Of a DNA stretch of 64,000 nucleotides, positions 50,863-58,705 are shown piece after piece. Position 1 is the stretch's first letter. Every line of letters begins with the position of its first letter. The notes under the pieces were generated by a model. The model saw nothing but the letters and a program-made list of their open reading frames with translations. It was not told the DNA's origin and searched no databases. Both the position numbers and the translations under genes were made by a program. This DNA is from CAWKGV01 sp963849305 (lineage in GTDB: Bacteria > Pseudomonadota > Alphaproteobacteria > Acetobacterales > Acetobacteraceae): assembly GCA_963849305.1 (NCBI GenBank), contig CAWKGV010000010.1, forward strand, positions 72,965 through 136,964, written 5' to 3'.

Positions 50863-51490
50863 GCGAAGGCCAGCAGCAGGCTTCCCACCGCCACCAGCGC
50901 GCCGGTCCACAGCAGGTCGAAGTTGATCCAGCCCCGCCGGAGCACGCCGAGGCCGACCCACTCGTACACCACCAGCGCGATCAGCCCGGTCACGATCAGC
51001 GTCGCCAGCGTATGTACCCCGATTGCCGCGAGCGCGACCGCGAGCGATCCGCCGCCGATGACCGGCATGGTCCCGCCGCATAACGGGATCAGAGCCGGCA
51101 CCAGCATCAGGCCGGCGCCGTGCGTGCTCGCCATCAGGAAGGACCAGAGCGCGAGGCCGGCAAGCCCCGTGGTCATGCCGACGCGCACGCGATGGCGGTG
51201 GCTGTAACGCCAATAATAGGCCGCCCAGAGAATGAGCAACCCACCGGCGGCCATGGCGACCATGCGCGCGTCGATCACCACGCCGAGCGCCATCACCGTG
51301 GCGGCCACGAGCCAGATCGACAGCGCGTGCCCGAGTGCCATCGGCGGTAGCGCCAACAGCACAGCCCGCCGGCTCTGCCGGTGTAGGCCAAGCGCCACCG
51401 CGAACAACCAGCCCATCGCCGGATTGAGGCCGTGAAACGCCCCGAGGCCGGTGACGGCGAGCCACGGCCAGGCACTCGCTACGGCGTCAC
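50859..51490 (-). CDS. NicO/RcnA-like membrane protein, start unresolved
   Basis: About 205 residues with six helices and a repeated His pattern: LGAFHGLNPAMGWLFAVALG near the start, PMALGHALSIW and LMASTHGAGLMLVPALIPLC further on. HGLNP and GH motifs of this kind occur in nickel/cobalt and related transporters (NicO, RcnA, UreH types). No ATG, GTG or TTG lies in frame near the expected N-terminus. A GTG at 51490, overlapping the mtoX stop, would fit if one base is missing from the sequence; an ATT at 51500 is the other option. The gene is tightly packed between mtoX and the kinase. Confidence 0.65.
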
Positions 51491-52881
51491 GGATAGCAAT
51501 ACGAGTCCGACGAGCAGTCGCCGCCCTCCAGCCGCACTTGATGCGGCCGGTGGCTGGCCGGCCATTCGATGAAGAAATCGGGGTCGAAATCGAGCCCGCC
51601 CTCGGGCTTGGCGTCGAGCTTGACCATCCAGCCGTCGAGGCCCTGGTGGTAGAACTGGTCGTCGATCGCGCCGTAGAGCGAATTGGTGAAATAGACCCGC
51701 CGCCCGTCGCGGCTGATCTCCACCATCTGCGGCCCGCCGTTAAGCTTGCCGTTCGCGGCCTTGGGAAGGCCCGCACGCGCGACAATGCCGCCGATCCTGA
51801 CCTTGCCGGCGAGCTTCGGCGCGAACGGATCGGACACGTCGTATTGTTGCAGATCACCCGTGCCCCAGCACGAAACGTATAGGAAGCGGTCGTCCATCGA
51901 CAGGTCGATGTCGGTGACCAGCGGCGGCACCGCTTTGAACCCCTTGAGCATCGGCGGCAGCAGGTCGGGATCGGCAGGCTCGGCTGGGATCTCGATCACC
52001 TTGCGCGCCGCCCAGCGCGCGCCGTCGCGGAACCAGACCCAGATCGAGGCCGACAAATCCTTGAGGCTGATTACCGAGTTGACGAAGCCGTACGCTTTGG
52101 TCGGATCGTGCGCCGGACGCAGCTCGAATACGAGCTGGTTCTCGGCGCCGAAATCCAGCTCCTGCTGGTGCTTGCGGGTGTGCAAGTCCCAGAAATGCAG
52201 CCGGTGGCCGTACTGGCCGCCCAGCAGCACCTCCGCCACGAGGCCGTTCTCGAACGTGGCCGGCAGGCCCCACTCGCTGGTCACCAGCGTGTCGTGGCCG
52301 AGATGCCACCAGGCATCATACGCGAGCCGCTGCGGCCCGCGGTCGATTTCCCAGCGGCCGCGGATATCGAAGCTCTCGTGGTCCATCAGGAAAATGCCGC
52401 CCGGCGCCTCGCCTCGCGGGTTGCCGAGGGCGGTGACATAGATGCCCTCTGGCCCGCAATGGATCGTATGGGGGCGCGTGTAGCCCGCCCTCTCGGCCAC
52501 CTCCGCCGGCTCCAGCACGCGGGCGATCTTCGGGCTGCGCGGGTCCGGTTTGGTGTCGATGATATGAATGCGCGAGGAGCGCAGACCGGGCACGACCAGG
52601 TAGCGGCGTTCGGAATGCGGGTGCGGCGCGTTCGGGCACAGGCAGGAGCTGCACGCGTTCCAACCGAAATGATGCAGTTCGTCGCCGGTGTTGGGCATCG
52701 CGACGCTGCCGACGTTTTGCGAATACGTGGGTGAATTCGGATCGACATCGACCACGGTGATCGCGTCCGGCACCTGCCGCGTGGGATCGAAGCTCGCGAC
52801 ATACGCGAGGGTTTCCACGGGCGCCTTCATCGCCATGCGCGGCGAGGGGTAGAAGGTCGGATCGGGTGTCCAGCTCGGCAT
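51487..52881 (-). CDS. mtoX: Methanethiol oxidase / selenium-binding protein SBP56 family
   Basis: A 464-residue beta-propeller enzyme of the SBP56/MtoX family, which converts methanethiol to formaldehyde, hydrogen sulfide and hydrogen peroxide using copper. Landmarks are HHFGWNACSSCLCPNAPHPH (about 70-89), RPHTIHCGPEGIYVTALG, YDAWWHLGHDTLVTSEWG, HFWDLHTRKHQQ and the C-terminal end GGDCSSDSYCYP. Bacterial MtoX is usually exported; no clear signal peptide is seen here. The ATG at 52881 has a GAAGGAAG site upstream. It follows the TyrR-like gene by 69 bases and precedes the membrane protein and kinase with overlaps. Confidence 0.9.
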   Translation of the reverse strand: MPSWTPDPTFYPSPRMAMKAPVETLAYVASFDPTRQVPDAITVVDVDPNSPTYSQNVGSVAMPNTGDELHHFGWNACSSCLCPNAPHPHSERRYLVVPGLRSSRIHIIDTKPDPRSPKIARVLEPAEVAERAGYTRPHTIHCGPEGIYVTALGNPRGEAPGGIFLMDHESFDIRGRWEIDRGPQRLAYDAWWHLGHDTLVTSEWGLPATFENGLVAEVLLGGQYGHRLHFWDLHTRKHQQELDFGAENQLVFELRPAHDPTKAYGFVNSVISLKDLSASIWVWFRDGARWAARKVIEIPAEPADPDLLPPMLKGFKAVPPLVTDIDLSMDDRFLYVSCWGTGDLQQYDVSDPFAPKLAGKVRIGGIVARAGLPKAANGKLNGGPQMVEISRDGRRVYFTNSLYGAIDDQFYHQGLDGWMVKLDAKPEGGLDFDPDFFIEWPASHRPHQVRLEGGDCSSDSYCYP

Positions 52882-52950
52882 CGGTGACTTCCTTCGGTGC
52901 TCGGCGTGGCGTGGAATCTTTTTTCATTAAGCAGCGGGCAATGGCAAGGG

Positions 52951-54519
52951 TCATGGCTTCTGCTGCACCGCCACGCCGTACTTGCGCAGCTTGTTGGCGA
53001 TCATGGTATGCGACGATTGGAGCCGCGCGGCCAGCTTGCGTGTCGAAGGATAGCGGGGAAACAGCTGGCCGAGCAGCGCCTTTTCAAACCCGGCGATCGC
53101 TGCATCCCACGATACGGGTTCGGGCTCGTCAGCTTCGGGCTGGCCGGGGTCGCGGCCGTTCGCGATGCGCGCACCGGCGATCTCCAGATCCTCGGCGTCA
53201 AGGAAGTCGCGGTCGGTCAGCGTGACGGCCCGGAAAACCACATTCTCGAGCTGGCGCACATTGCCGGGCCAGGAATTGGCCAGGAGCGCCGCCCCGGCCG
53301 AAGCGGTCAGCCGGCAGGGCGGTCGCCCGGTTTGTGCGCACGCACGGCTAATGAAGTGCCGGGCGAGCCGGCGGATGTCGTCGCCTCGCTCGCGCAGCGG
53401 CGGGACGCGCAGGTTGAGCACGTTAATCCGGTAGAACAGGTCTTCGCGAAAGCCGCCCTCGGCCACCATGCGCTCGAGGTCGCGATGAGTCGCGCTGATG
53501 ATCCGCACATCGACCTTAAGCTCGTGTGAGCCGCCCACCCGGCGGAAGCTGCCGTCGTTGAGGAAGCGCAGCAGCTTGGCTTGTAGGTAGGGCGACATCT
53601 CGCCCACCTCGTCGAGGAACACCGTCCCTTGATCGGCGAGTTCGAGCAGGCCCGGCTTGCCGCCGCGTTGTGCACCGCTGAATGCGCCCGAGGCGTAGCC
53701 GAACAGTTCGCTCTCGGCGAGATTCTCGGGCAGCGCGGCGCAATTGAGCGCGAGAAACGGCCTGCCGTCGCGCGCGCTCGCGCGATGGCAGGCGTGCGCC
53801 ACGAGTTCCTTACCTGTGCCGGTCTCGCCCAGGATCAGCAGCGGCGCGTCCATCGCCGCGACCCGCGCGGCGCGCGCCTTCAAAGCCCGCATCGGCGGCG
53901 AGTCGCCCAGGATCTTCTCGAACCCGCCTTCGTCGAAATGCTGCAGGGCGTGCAAACGTTCCCCGATACGCGCGGGGGCAAGCAGCATGACCACACCTCC
54001 GGCGACCTGGCTCGAAGCACTGGCCTCGGCGATCGGCCTGGCATCGAGCAGGAAGGCGTTCCCGCGTAGCTGCACTTCGCGGGCTGGCATCCGGAAACCC
54101 TGTCGTGTTAGCGCCTGCTGCAGCCCCGGAGCTTCCAGGATCTCGCTCAGCCGGGCGCCGACCAGCCCTGCTTCATCGATCCCGGTCACGGCAGCGGCGG
54201 CGGCATTGGCGATGACGATCGCCCCCGCGCTGTCAACCGCCATCACCGGATCGGCCATCGCGTCGAGCAACGCGTCGAGATGCAGCCGCCGCCGCTCGCC
54301 CGGCAGCATGTCAACCGGCTCGACCGCCCGCACGTCCGGCACCGCCAGCAGCGCCCGGCGCAGGCTCTCCAACCCGTCCGCCGGCAAGCCGGGGGCGTCG
54401 ATATGGACGTGCGGCGGGGAGACCTCGACCGCCACGACGTTGAGGCGCCGTCGCGCCAGCACGGCCAGAATTTCATGGGCGATGCCGACCCGGTCTGCGA
54501 ACTGGACGTCGATGCGCAT
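52951..54519 (-). CDS. TyrR/PhhR-like sigma-54-dependent transcriptional activator
   Basis: Start MRIDVQFADRVGIAHEILAV at 54519, with a GGAGG site six bases upstream; 522 residues. An ACT domain (about 1-70) is followed by a PAS domain (about 80-190), an AAA+ domain (about 210-440) with Walker A GETGTGKE, the loop YASGAFSGAQRGGKPG and Walker B VFLDEVGEM, and a C-terminal helix-turn-helix (YPSTRKLAARLQSSHTMIAN). Unlike E. coli TyrR it keeps a GAFTGA-like loop (GAFSGA), needed to contact sigma-54, as does PhhR of Pseudomonas. It is divergent from the alr operon, its likely target. Aromatic amino acids are probable effectors. Confidence 0.9.
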   Translation of the reverse strand: MRIDVQFADRVGIAHEILAVLARRRLNVVAVEVSPPHVHIDAPGLPADGLESLRRALLAVPDVRAVEPVDMLPGERRRLHLDALLDAMADPVMAVDSAGAIVIANAAAAAVTGIDEAGLVGARLSEILEAPGLQQALTRQGFRMPAREVQLRGNAFLLDARPIAEASASSQVAGGVVMLLAPARIGERLHALQHFDEGGFEKILGDSPPMRALKARAARVAAMDAPLLILGETGTGKELVAHACHRASARDGRPFLALNCAALPENLAESELFGYASGAFSGAQRGGKPGLLELADQGTVFLDEVGEMSPYLQAKLLRFLNDGSFRRVGGSHELKVDVRIISATHRDLERMVAEGGFREDLFYRINVLNLRVPPLRERGDDIRRLARHFISRACAQTGRPPCRLTASAGAALLANSWPGNVRQLENVVFRAVTLTDRDFLDAEDLEIAGARIANGRDPGQPEADEPEPVSWDAAIAGFEKALLGQLFPRYPSTRKLAARLQSSHTMIANKLRKYGVAVQQKP

Positions 54520-54577
54520 ATCGCCTCCGCCGCCGGAGCGCTCGTCGGGATGGTCCGGGATGGCCCAACGACCCGGC

Positions 54578-54614
54578 TGTTCACGAACGCGGACACTGTA
54601 AACGGTCGTGAACA
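54578..54614. promoter_or_regulatory. Candidate TyrR-type operator upstream of the alr operon
   Basis: TGTTCACGA at 54578-54586 and its exact reverse complement TCGTGAACA at 54606-54614 form a 9-bp inverted repeat. Overlapping it, TGTAAA (54597-54602), six bases, and TGAACA (54609-54614) resemble the TyrR box TGTAAA-N6-TTTACA. A weaker second copy, TGTAAA-N6-TGGACG, is at 54678-54695. They lie about 65-180 bases before the sigma-54 promoter, a usual activator distance. Binding is inferred. Confidence 0.55.
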
Positions 54615-54758
54615 TTCCTGCAGCGGGGGCTTTTGGCGCGGTTTCCGGACGCAGGGTCGGACGAGGCCCGCTCCGCCTGTAAACTCTCGTGGACGGTTCG
54701 GTCGCGATCAAGCGCAGGTCACCGGATAAATCCTGTGATTCACAGCAGATTCCGACTC

Positions 54759-54774
54759 TGGCACGGCCCTTGCT
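54759..54774 (+). promoter_or_regulatory. Sigma-54 (-24/-12) promoter of the alr-dadA operon
   Basis: TGGCACGGCCCTTGCT matches the sigma-54 consensus TGGCACG-N4-TTGCW at every defined base, with GG and GC at the correct ten-base step. It lies 68 bases before the alr start and just downstream of the candidate operators, divergent from the activator gene. The match is too good to be chance in a 320-base intergenic region next to a sigma-54 activator. Confidence 0.85.
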
Positions 54775-54842
54775 GTGAGTGTGCCAAGACCGGAAGACCT
54801 TCACCTGGCGGGTCAGGACGAGAACCCGAGCGGGAGCAGACG

Positions 54843-55952
54843 ATGCCTCAGATGGGACCCGAAGCAGCGGGCGGACTGCTGACCATCGACCTCGGCGCCG
54901 TTCGCGCCAACTACACCCTGCTGCGTGGTCGGCTCAACGGCTCGGCCTGTGCTGCCGTGGTGAAGGCGGATGCTTACGGCCTGGGAGCAGCACAGGTGGC
55001 GCCCGTGCTGGTCAAGGCGGGTTGCCGGCACTTCTTCGTCGCCCATCTCGACGAGGCGATCGCCTTGCGGCCGCATCTGCCGACCGACGCCGACCTGTTC
55101 ATCTTGAACGGGCTGCCGCCGGGCGCGGAGGCGACCTGCGTCGCACATCACGCAACGCCGGTGCTTAACAGCCTCGCCCAGATCGACGCCTGGACGGCGC
55201 TGGCGCGGGATCGCGGCCACACGCTCCCGGCTATCCTGCAGGTCGATACGGGCATGTCGCGCCTCGGCCTGTCGCGCGCCGAACTGGCGACCCTCGCCGA
55301 CGATCCGCGTCGTCTCGATGGCGTCGCGCTGCGCTATGTGATGAGCCATCTCGCCTGCGCCGAGCAACAGGATCACCGGCTGAACTCCGAGCAACTCGAC
55401 GACTTCCGCCGGGCACGCCGCGCTCTGCCATCGGCACCGGCCAGCCTGGCCAACTCCTCCGGCATCTTTCTCGGCACAGACTACCATTTCGACCTCGTGC
55501 GGCCGGGCGCCGCGCTCTATGGCATCGCCCCGGTCGCGGGCCAGCCCAATCCGATGCGGCCGGTGATCCGGCTGCAGGGCCGCGTGGTTCAGGTCCGCGA
55601 GATCGAAGCGGGAGCGGCAGTGGGCTACGGCGCCACCTGGCGGGCGAGCGGTCCCTGCCGGATCGCCACCGTGTCGGTGGGTTACGCCGACGGATTCCCG
55701 CGCAGCCTCAGCAATCGTGGCACTGCCGCCGTCGGGGCCACTCCGGTTCCGCTTATCGGCATCGTATCTATGGATACGGTCACGTTCGATGTGTCCGACG
55801 TGCCAACCGACGCGCTCGCACCGGGCGGGTTCGTCGATCTGATCGGCGAGGGCAATCCCGTTGATGCCGTCGCAAACCGAGCCGGCACCATCGGCTACGA
55901 AATCCTGACCAATCTCGGCCGCCGCTACTACCGCCACTACGTCGGCGACTAA
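54843..55952 (+). CDS. alr: Alanine racemase
   Basis: ATG at 54843 (MPQMGPEAAGGLLTIDLGAV) has a GGGAG site upstream; 369 residues. The PLP lysine is in AVVKADAYGLGAAQVAP (about residue 40), with the second catalytic residue near SVGYADGFPRSLSNRG and GIVSMDTVTFDVSDVP. It interconverts L- and D-alanine and belongs here to a catabolic set, not to cell-wall synthesis, since dadA follows after 39 bases. This is the DadX role in other bacteria. Transcription is probably from the sigma-54 promoter at 54759. Confidence 0.93.
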   Translation: MPQMGPEAAGGLLTIDLGAVRANYTLLRGRLNGSACAAVVKADAYGLGAAQVAPVLVKAGCRHFFVAHLDEAIALRPHLPTDADLFILNGLPPGAEATCVAHHATPVLNSLAQIDAWTALARDRGHTLPAILQVDTGMSRLGLSRAELATLADDPRRLDGVALRYVMSHLACAEQQDHRLNSEQLDDFRRARRALPSAPASLANSSGIFLGTDYHFDLVRPGAALYGIAPVAGQPNPMRPVIRLQGRVVQVREIEAGAAVGYGATWRASGPCRIATVSVGYADGFPRSLSNRGTAAVGATPVPLIGIVSMDTVTFDVSDVPTDALAPGGFVDLIGEGNPVDAVANRAGTIGYEILTNLGRRYYRHYVGD

Positions 55953-55991
55953 CGCGGCCCGACCCGCAATCGGCAACAAAAGGAGACGGAC

Positions 55992-57290
55992 TTGAGAGTG
56001 CTTGTGCTTGGCGGCGGCGTCATCGGCGTCTCGACCGCGTACTACCTCGCTGAAGCGGGTCATGAAGTGACCTTGCTCGACCGCCAGGCCGGGCCGGCGT
56101 TGGAGACCAGCTTCGCCAATGCCGGCGAGGTCTCGCCTGGTTATTCGTCGCCCTGGGCGGCACCGGGTATCCCGATCAAGGCGCTGAAATGGCTGTTCAT
56201 GCGCCACCGGCCGCTGTTCATCTGGCCTCGCCCCGACCCGGACATGATCCGCTGGGGTCTGATGATGCTCGGCAACTGCACCGCCGCCGCGTATGAGCGC
56301 AACAAGGGCCGCATGGTGCCAATCGCGGAATATAGCCGCGACCTGCTGCGGGAGCTCAGGGCCAAGACCGGTATCGCCTATGACGAGCGGAGTCAGGGCA
56401 CGCTACAGCTGTTCCGCAGCCAAAAGATGCTCGACGGCACCGGCAAGGATATCGCCATCCTGGAGAAGCTCGGCGTGGAATACGAGCTGCTCGACGCAGC
56501 GGGGTGCGTCCGTTACGAGCCGGCGCTTGCCCGCGTGCGCGGGAAATTCGTGGGCGGCCTGCGTCTGCCGGGCGATGAGACCGGCGATTGCTTCAAGTTC
56601 ACCACCGCGCTCGCCGCGCTCTGCCGCCAACGCGGCGTTGCGTTCCGCCACGGTGTGCAGATCGACGCCATCCTGGCCGAGCGAGGCAAGGTCGCCGGAG
56701 TGGCGACCTCGGCAGGCGTCCTCACCGCCGACGCTTATGTGGTGGCGCTGGGCAGCTACGCGCCGCTGATCTTGCGACGCATTGGCATCGACCTGCCGGT
56801 CTATCCGGTGAAGGGCTACTCGTTGACGGTGCCGATCACCGATCCGGCGGGCGCGCCTCAATCCACCATCATGGACGAGACGCACAAGGTAGCGATTACC
56901 CGGCTCGGTGACCGCATCCGCGTCGGCGGCATGGCCGAGCTCGACGGCTACAACACCAAACTGCGACCCTCGCGGCGCGCCACGCTCGAACACGTCGTTA
57001 GCGATCTCTATCCGGATGGCGGCGACGTGGCCCGCGCGAGCTTCTGGTGCGGCTTGCGGCCGATGACGCCGGACGGCCCGCCGGTGATCGGCCGCGCGAA
57101 GTATCCGAACCTTTGGCTCAACACCGGCCACGGCACGCTTGGCTGGACCATGAGCTGCGGCTCGGCCTGCGTCCTGTCCGATCTGGTCTCGGGCAAGCGG
57201 CCCGCGATCGACACGCAAGGTCTCGACATTAGCCGCTACGCAAAGCAGCGGAACGTCCCAACCCCGATTATGGAGGAAGTCCACGCATGA
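55992..57290 (+). CDS. dadA: D-amino acid dehydrogenase small subunit-like
   Basis: The start is TTG at 55992, with an AAGGAG site about seven bases upstream. A 432-residue FAD enzyme of the DadA group: VLVLGGGVIGVSTAYYLAEA is the FAD motif, followed by SFANAGEVSPGYSSPWAAPG, YPVKGYSLTVPI and at the C-terminus LRPMTPDGPPVIGRAKYPNL and NTGHGTLGWTMSCGSA. It oxidises D-amino acids, mainly D-alanine, to 2-oxo acids with electrons going to the respiratory chain. Its stop overlaps the permease start (ATGA). Confidence 0.94.
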   Translation: MRVLVLGGGVIGVSTAYYLAEAGHEVTLLDRQAGPALETSFANAGEVSPGYSSPWAAPGIPIKALKWLFMRHRPLFIWPRPDPDMIRWGLMMLGNCTAAAYERNKGRMVPIAEYSRDLLRELRAKTGIAYDERSQGTLQLFRSQKMLDGTGKDIAILEKLGVEYELLDAAGCVRYEPALARVRGKFVGGLRLPGDETGDCFKFTTALAALCRQRGVAFRHGVQIDAILAERGKVAGVATSAGVLTADAYVVALGSYAPLILRRIGIDLPVYPVKGYSLTVPITDPAGAPQSTIMDETHKVAITRLGDRIRVGGMAELDGYNTKLRPSRRATLEHVVSDLYPDGGDVARASFWCGLRPMTPDGPPVIGRAKYPNLWLNTGHGTLGWTMSCGSACVLSDLVSGKRPAIDTQGLDISRYAKQRNVPTPIMEEVHA

Positions 57291-58693
57291 CTGATGTTGT
57301 TTTGAGCAAAATGCTCAACGAGGAACAGGCTGGAGAATCGAAAGATCTCGAGCGCGGCCTTAAGGAACGGCATGTCCAGCTGATCGCCATCGGCGGCGCG
57401 ATCGGCGTCGGTCTCTTCCTCGGCTCGGCCAGGGCGATCAGCAAGGGCGGCCCCGGCCTGATGCTGTCCTACGCCGTTGGCGGGCTGGTGATCTTCTTCA
57501 TCATGCGCGCCCTCGGCGAACTGCTGATGCACCGGCCGGTGGCTGGATCGTTCGCGACATTCGCCGAGGAATATGTCGGCCCCTGGGCCGGTTTCGCCAC
57601 CGGCTGGTCGTATTGGTTCATGTGGGTGGTCACGGGCATGGCGGAGATCACCGCCGTGGGCGTCTATTTCCACTACTGGTTCCCGGACCTGCCGCAGTGG
57701 ATCCCGGCGCTTGGCGCCCTGTCCGTCCTGTACGGGGTCAATATGATCGCCGTGGGCCTGTTCGGGGAACTTGAATTCTGGTTCGCGCTGATCAAGGTCG
57801 TCGCGATCGTCGCATTGCTGGTGATCGGCCTGGTGGTCATCATCTTCGGCGTGGGCGAGCTGGGTCACACCGCGAGCTTCAGCAATCTCTGGAGCCATGG
57901 CGGGTTCTTCCCGACCGGCGTGCTCGGCGTGGTGCTGACCTTGCAGATCGTCATGTTCGCCTATCAAGGCGTCGAGCTGCTGGGCGTCACCGCGGGCGAG
58001 GCGCAGAATCCCGAGAAGACGCTACCCAAGGCCACGAACAGCGTCGTCTATCGTATCCTGGTCTTCTACATCGGCGCCTTGCTCGTCATCATGTCCCTGG
58101 TGCCGTGGAATCAATTGCACCCCGGCGAGAGTCCGTTCGTCGTGGTGTTCCAGCGGATCGGACTGCCGGCGGCCGCTGGGATCATCAACTTCGTCGTCAT
58201 CACGGCGGCGGCCTCGTCGTGCAACAGCGGCGTGTTCAGCACCGGACGGATGCTCTATACCCTGGCGCAGTTCGGTCAGGCGCCGCGCGTGTTCGGCAAG
58301 GTCAATGCCCGCCATGTTCCGGCGGCCGGCATCACCGCCTCGGTTGGCGTCATGCTCCTCGGCGTGGTGCTGAACTACTTCGTGCCGGAACAGGTGTTCG
58401 TCTATGTGACCAGTGTGGCCCTGATCGGCTCGCTCTGGACCTGGGCGTTGATCGTCATCGCCCATCTCGGCTACCGCCGCGCGGTCGCCGCCGGTGAGGC
58501 GAAGGCAGTTCCGTACCGGATGCCCGGATCGCCTTATAGCAACTGGTTCGTCGTGGCGTTCCTCGTGATGGTCGCGGGTTTCCTCGGCATCGACGAAGGC
58601 ACGCGCGTCGCGCTGTATGTTGCCCCCGTGTGGTTCGCGATCCTCGGCATCGGCTATCATCTGTGCCAGCCACGCCGTCTGCAATTGGCCTGA
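57287..58693 (+). CDS. Amino acid permease (APC family, CycA-like)
   Basis: A 468-residue protein with twelve membrane helices. Family signatures are LIAIGGAIGVGLFLGSA (about 31-47), the SYAVGGLVIFFIMRALGELL stretch and the middle-region GVELLGVTAGEAQNPEKTLP. It resembles the D-serine/D-alanine/glycine importer CycA, and the operon position between dadA and threonine ammonia-lyase supports this. A 30-residue charged N-terminus precedes the first helix. The ATG at 57287 overlaps the dadA stop. Confidence 0.92.
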   Translation: MTDVVLSKMLNEEQAGESKDLERGLKERHVQLIAIGGAIGVGLFLGSARAISKGGPGLMLSYAVGGLVIFFIMRALGELLMHRPVAGSFATFAEEYVGPWAGFATGWSYWFMWVVTGMAEITAVGVYFHYWFPDLPQWIPALGALSVLYGVNMIAVGLFGELEFWFALIKVVAIVALLVIGLVVIIFGVGELGHTASFSNLWSHGGFFPTGVLGVVLTLQIVMFAYQGVELLGVTAGEAQNPEKTLPKATNSVVYRILVFYIGALLVIMSLVPWNQLHPGESPFVVVFQRIGLPAAAGIINFVVITAAASSCNSGVFSTGRMLYTLAQFGQAPRVFGKVNARHVPAAGITASVGVMLLGVVLNYFVPEQVFVYVTSVALIGSLWTWALIVIAHLGYRRAVAAGEAKAVPYRMPGSPYSNWFVVAFLVMVAGFLGIDEGTRVALYVAPVWFAILGIGYHLCQPRRLQLA

Positions 58694-58705
58694 GGGAGCA
58701 AAATC

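Noticed and set aside
42802..52881. DMSP/methylmercaptopropionate route (DmdBCD) for the cluster with MtoX
   Set aside because: A ligase, an ACAD and MtoX would fit, but the ACAD is about 390 residues where DmdC is about 600, no DmdD hydratase is present, and the kinase would be unexplained. It remains a weaker alternative.
52882..52950. A second sigma-54 promoter between the activator gene and mtoX
   Set aside because: The 69-base gap has TTGCC-like strings but no GG/GC pair at the ten-base step, so no -24/-12 site can be supported.
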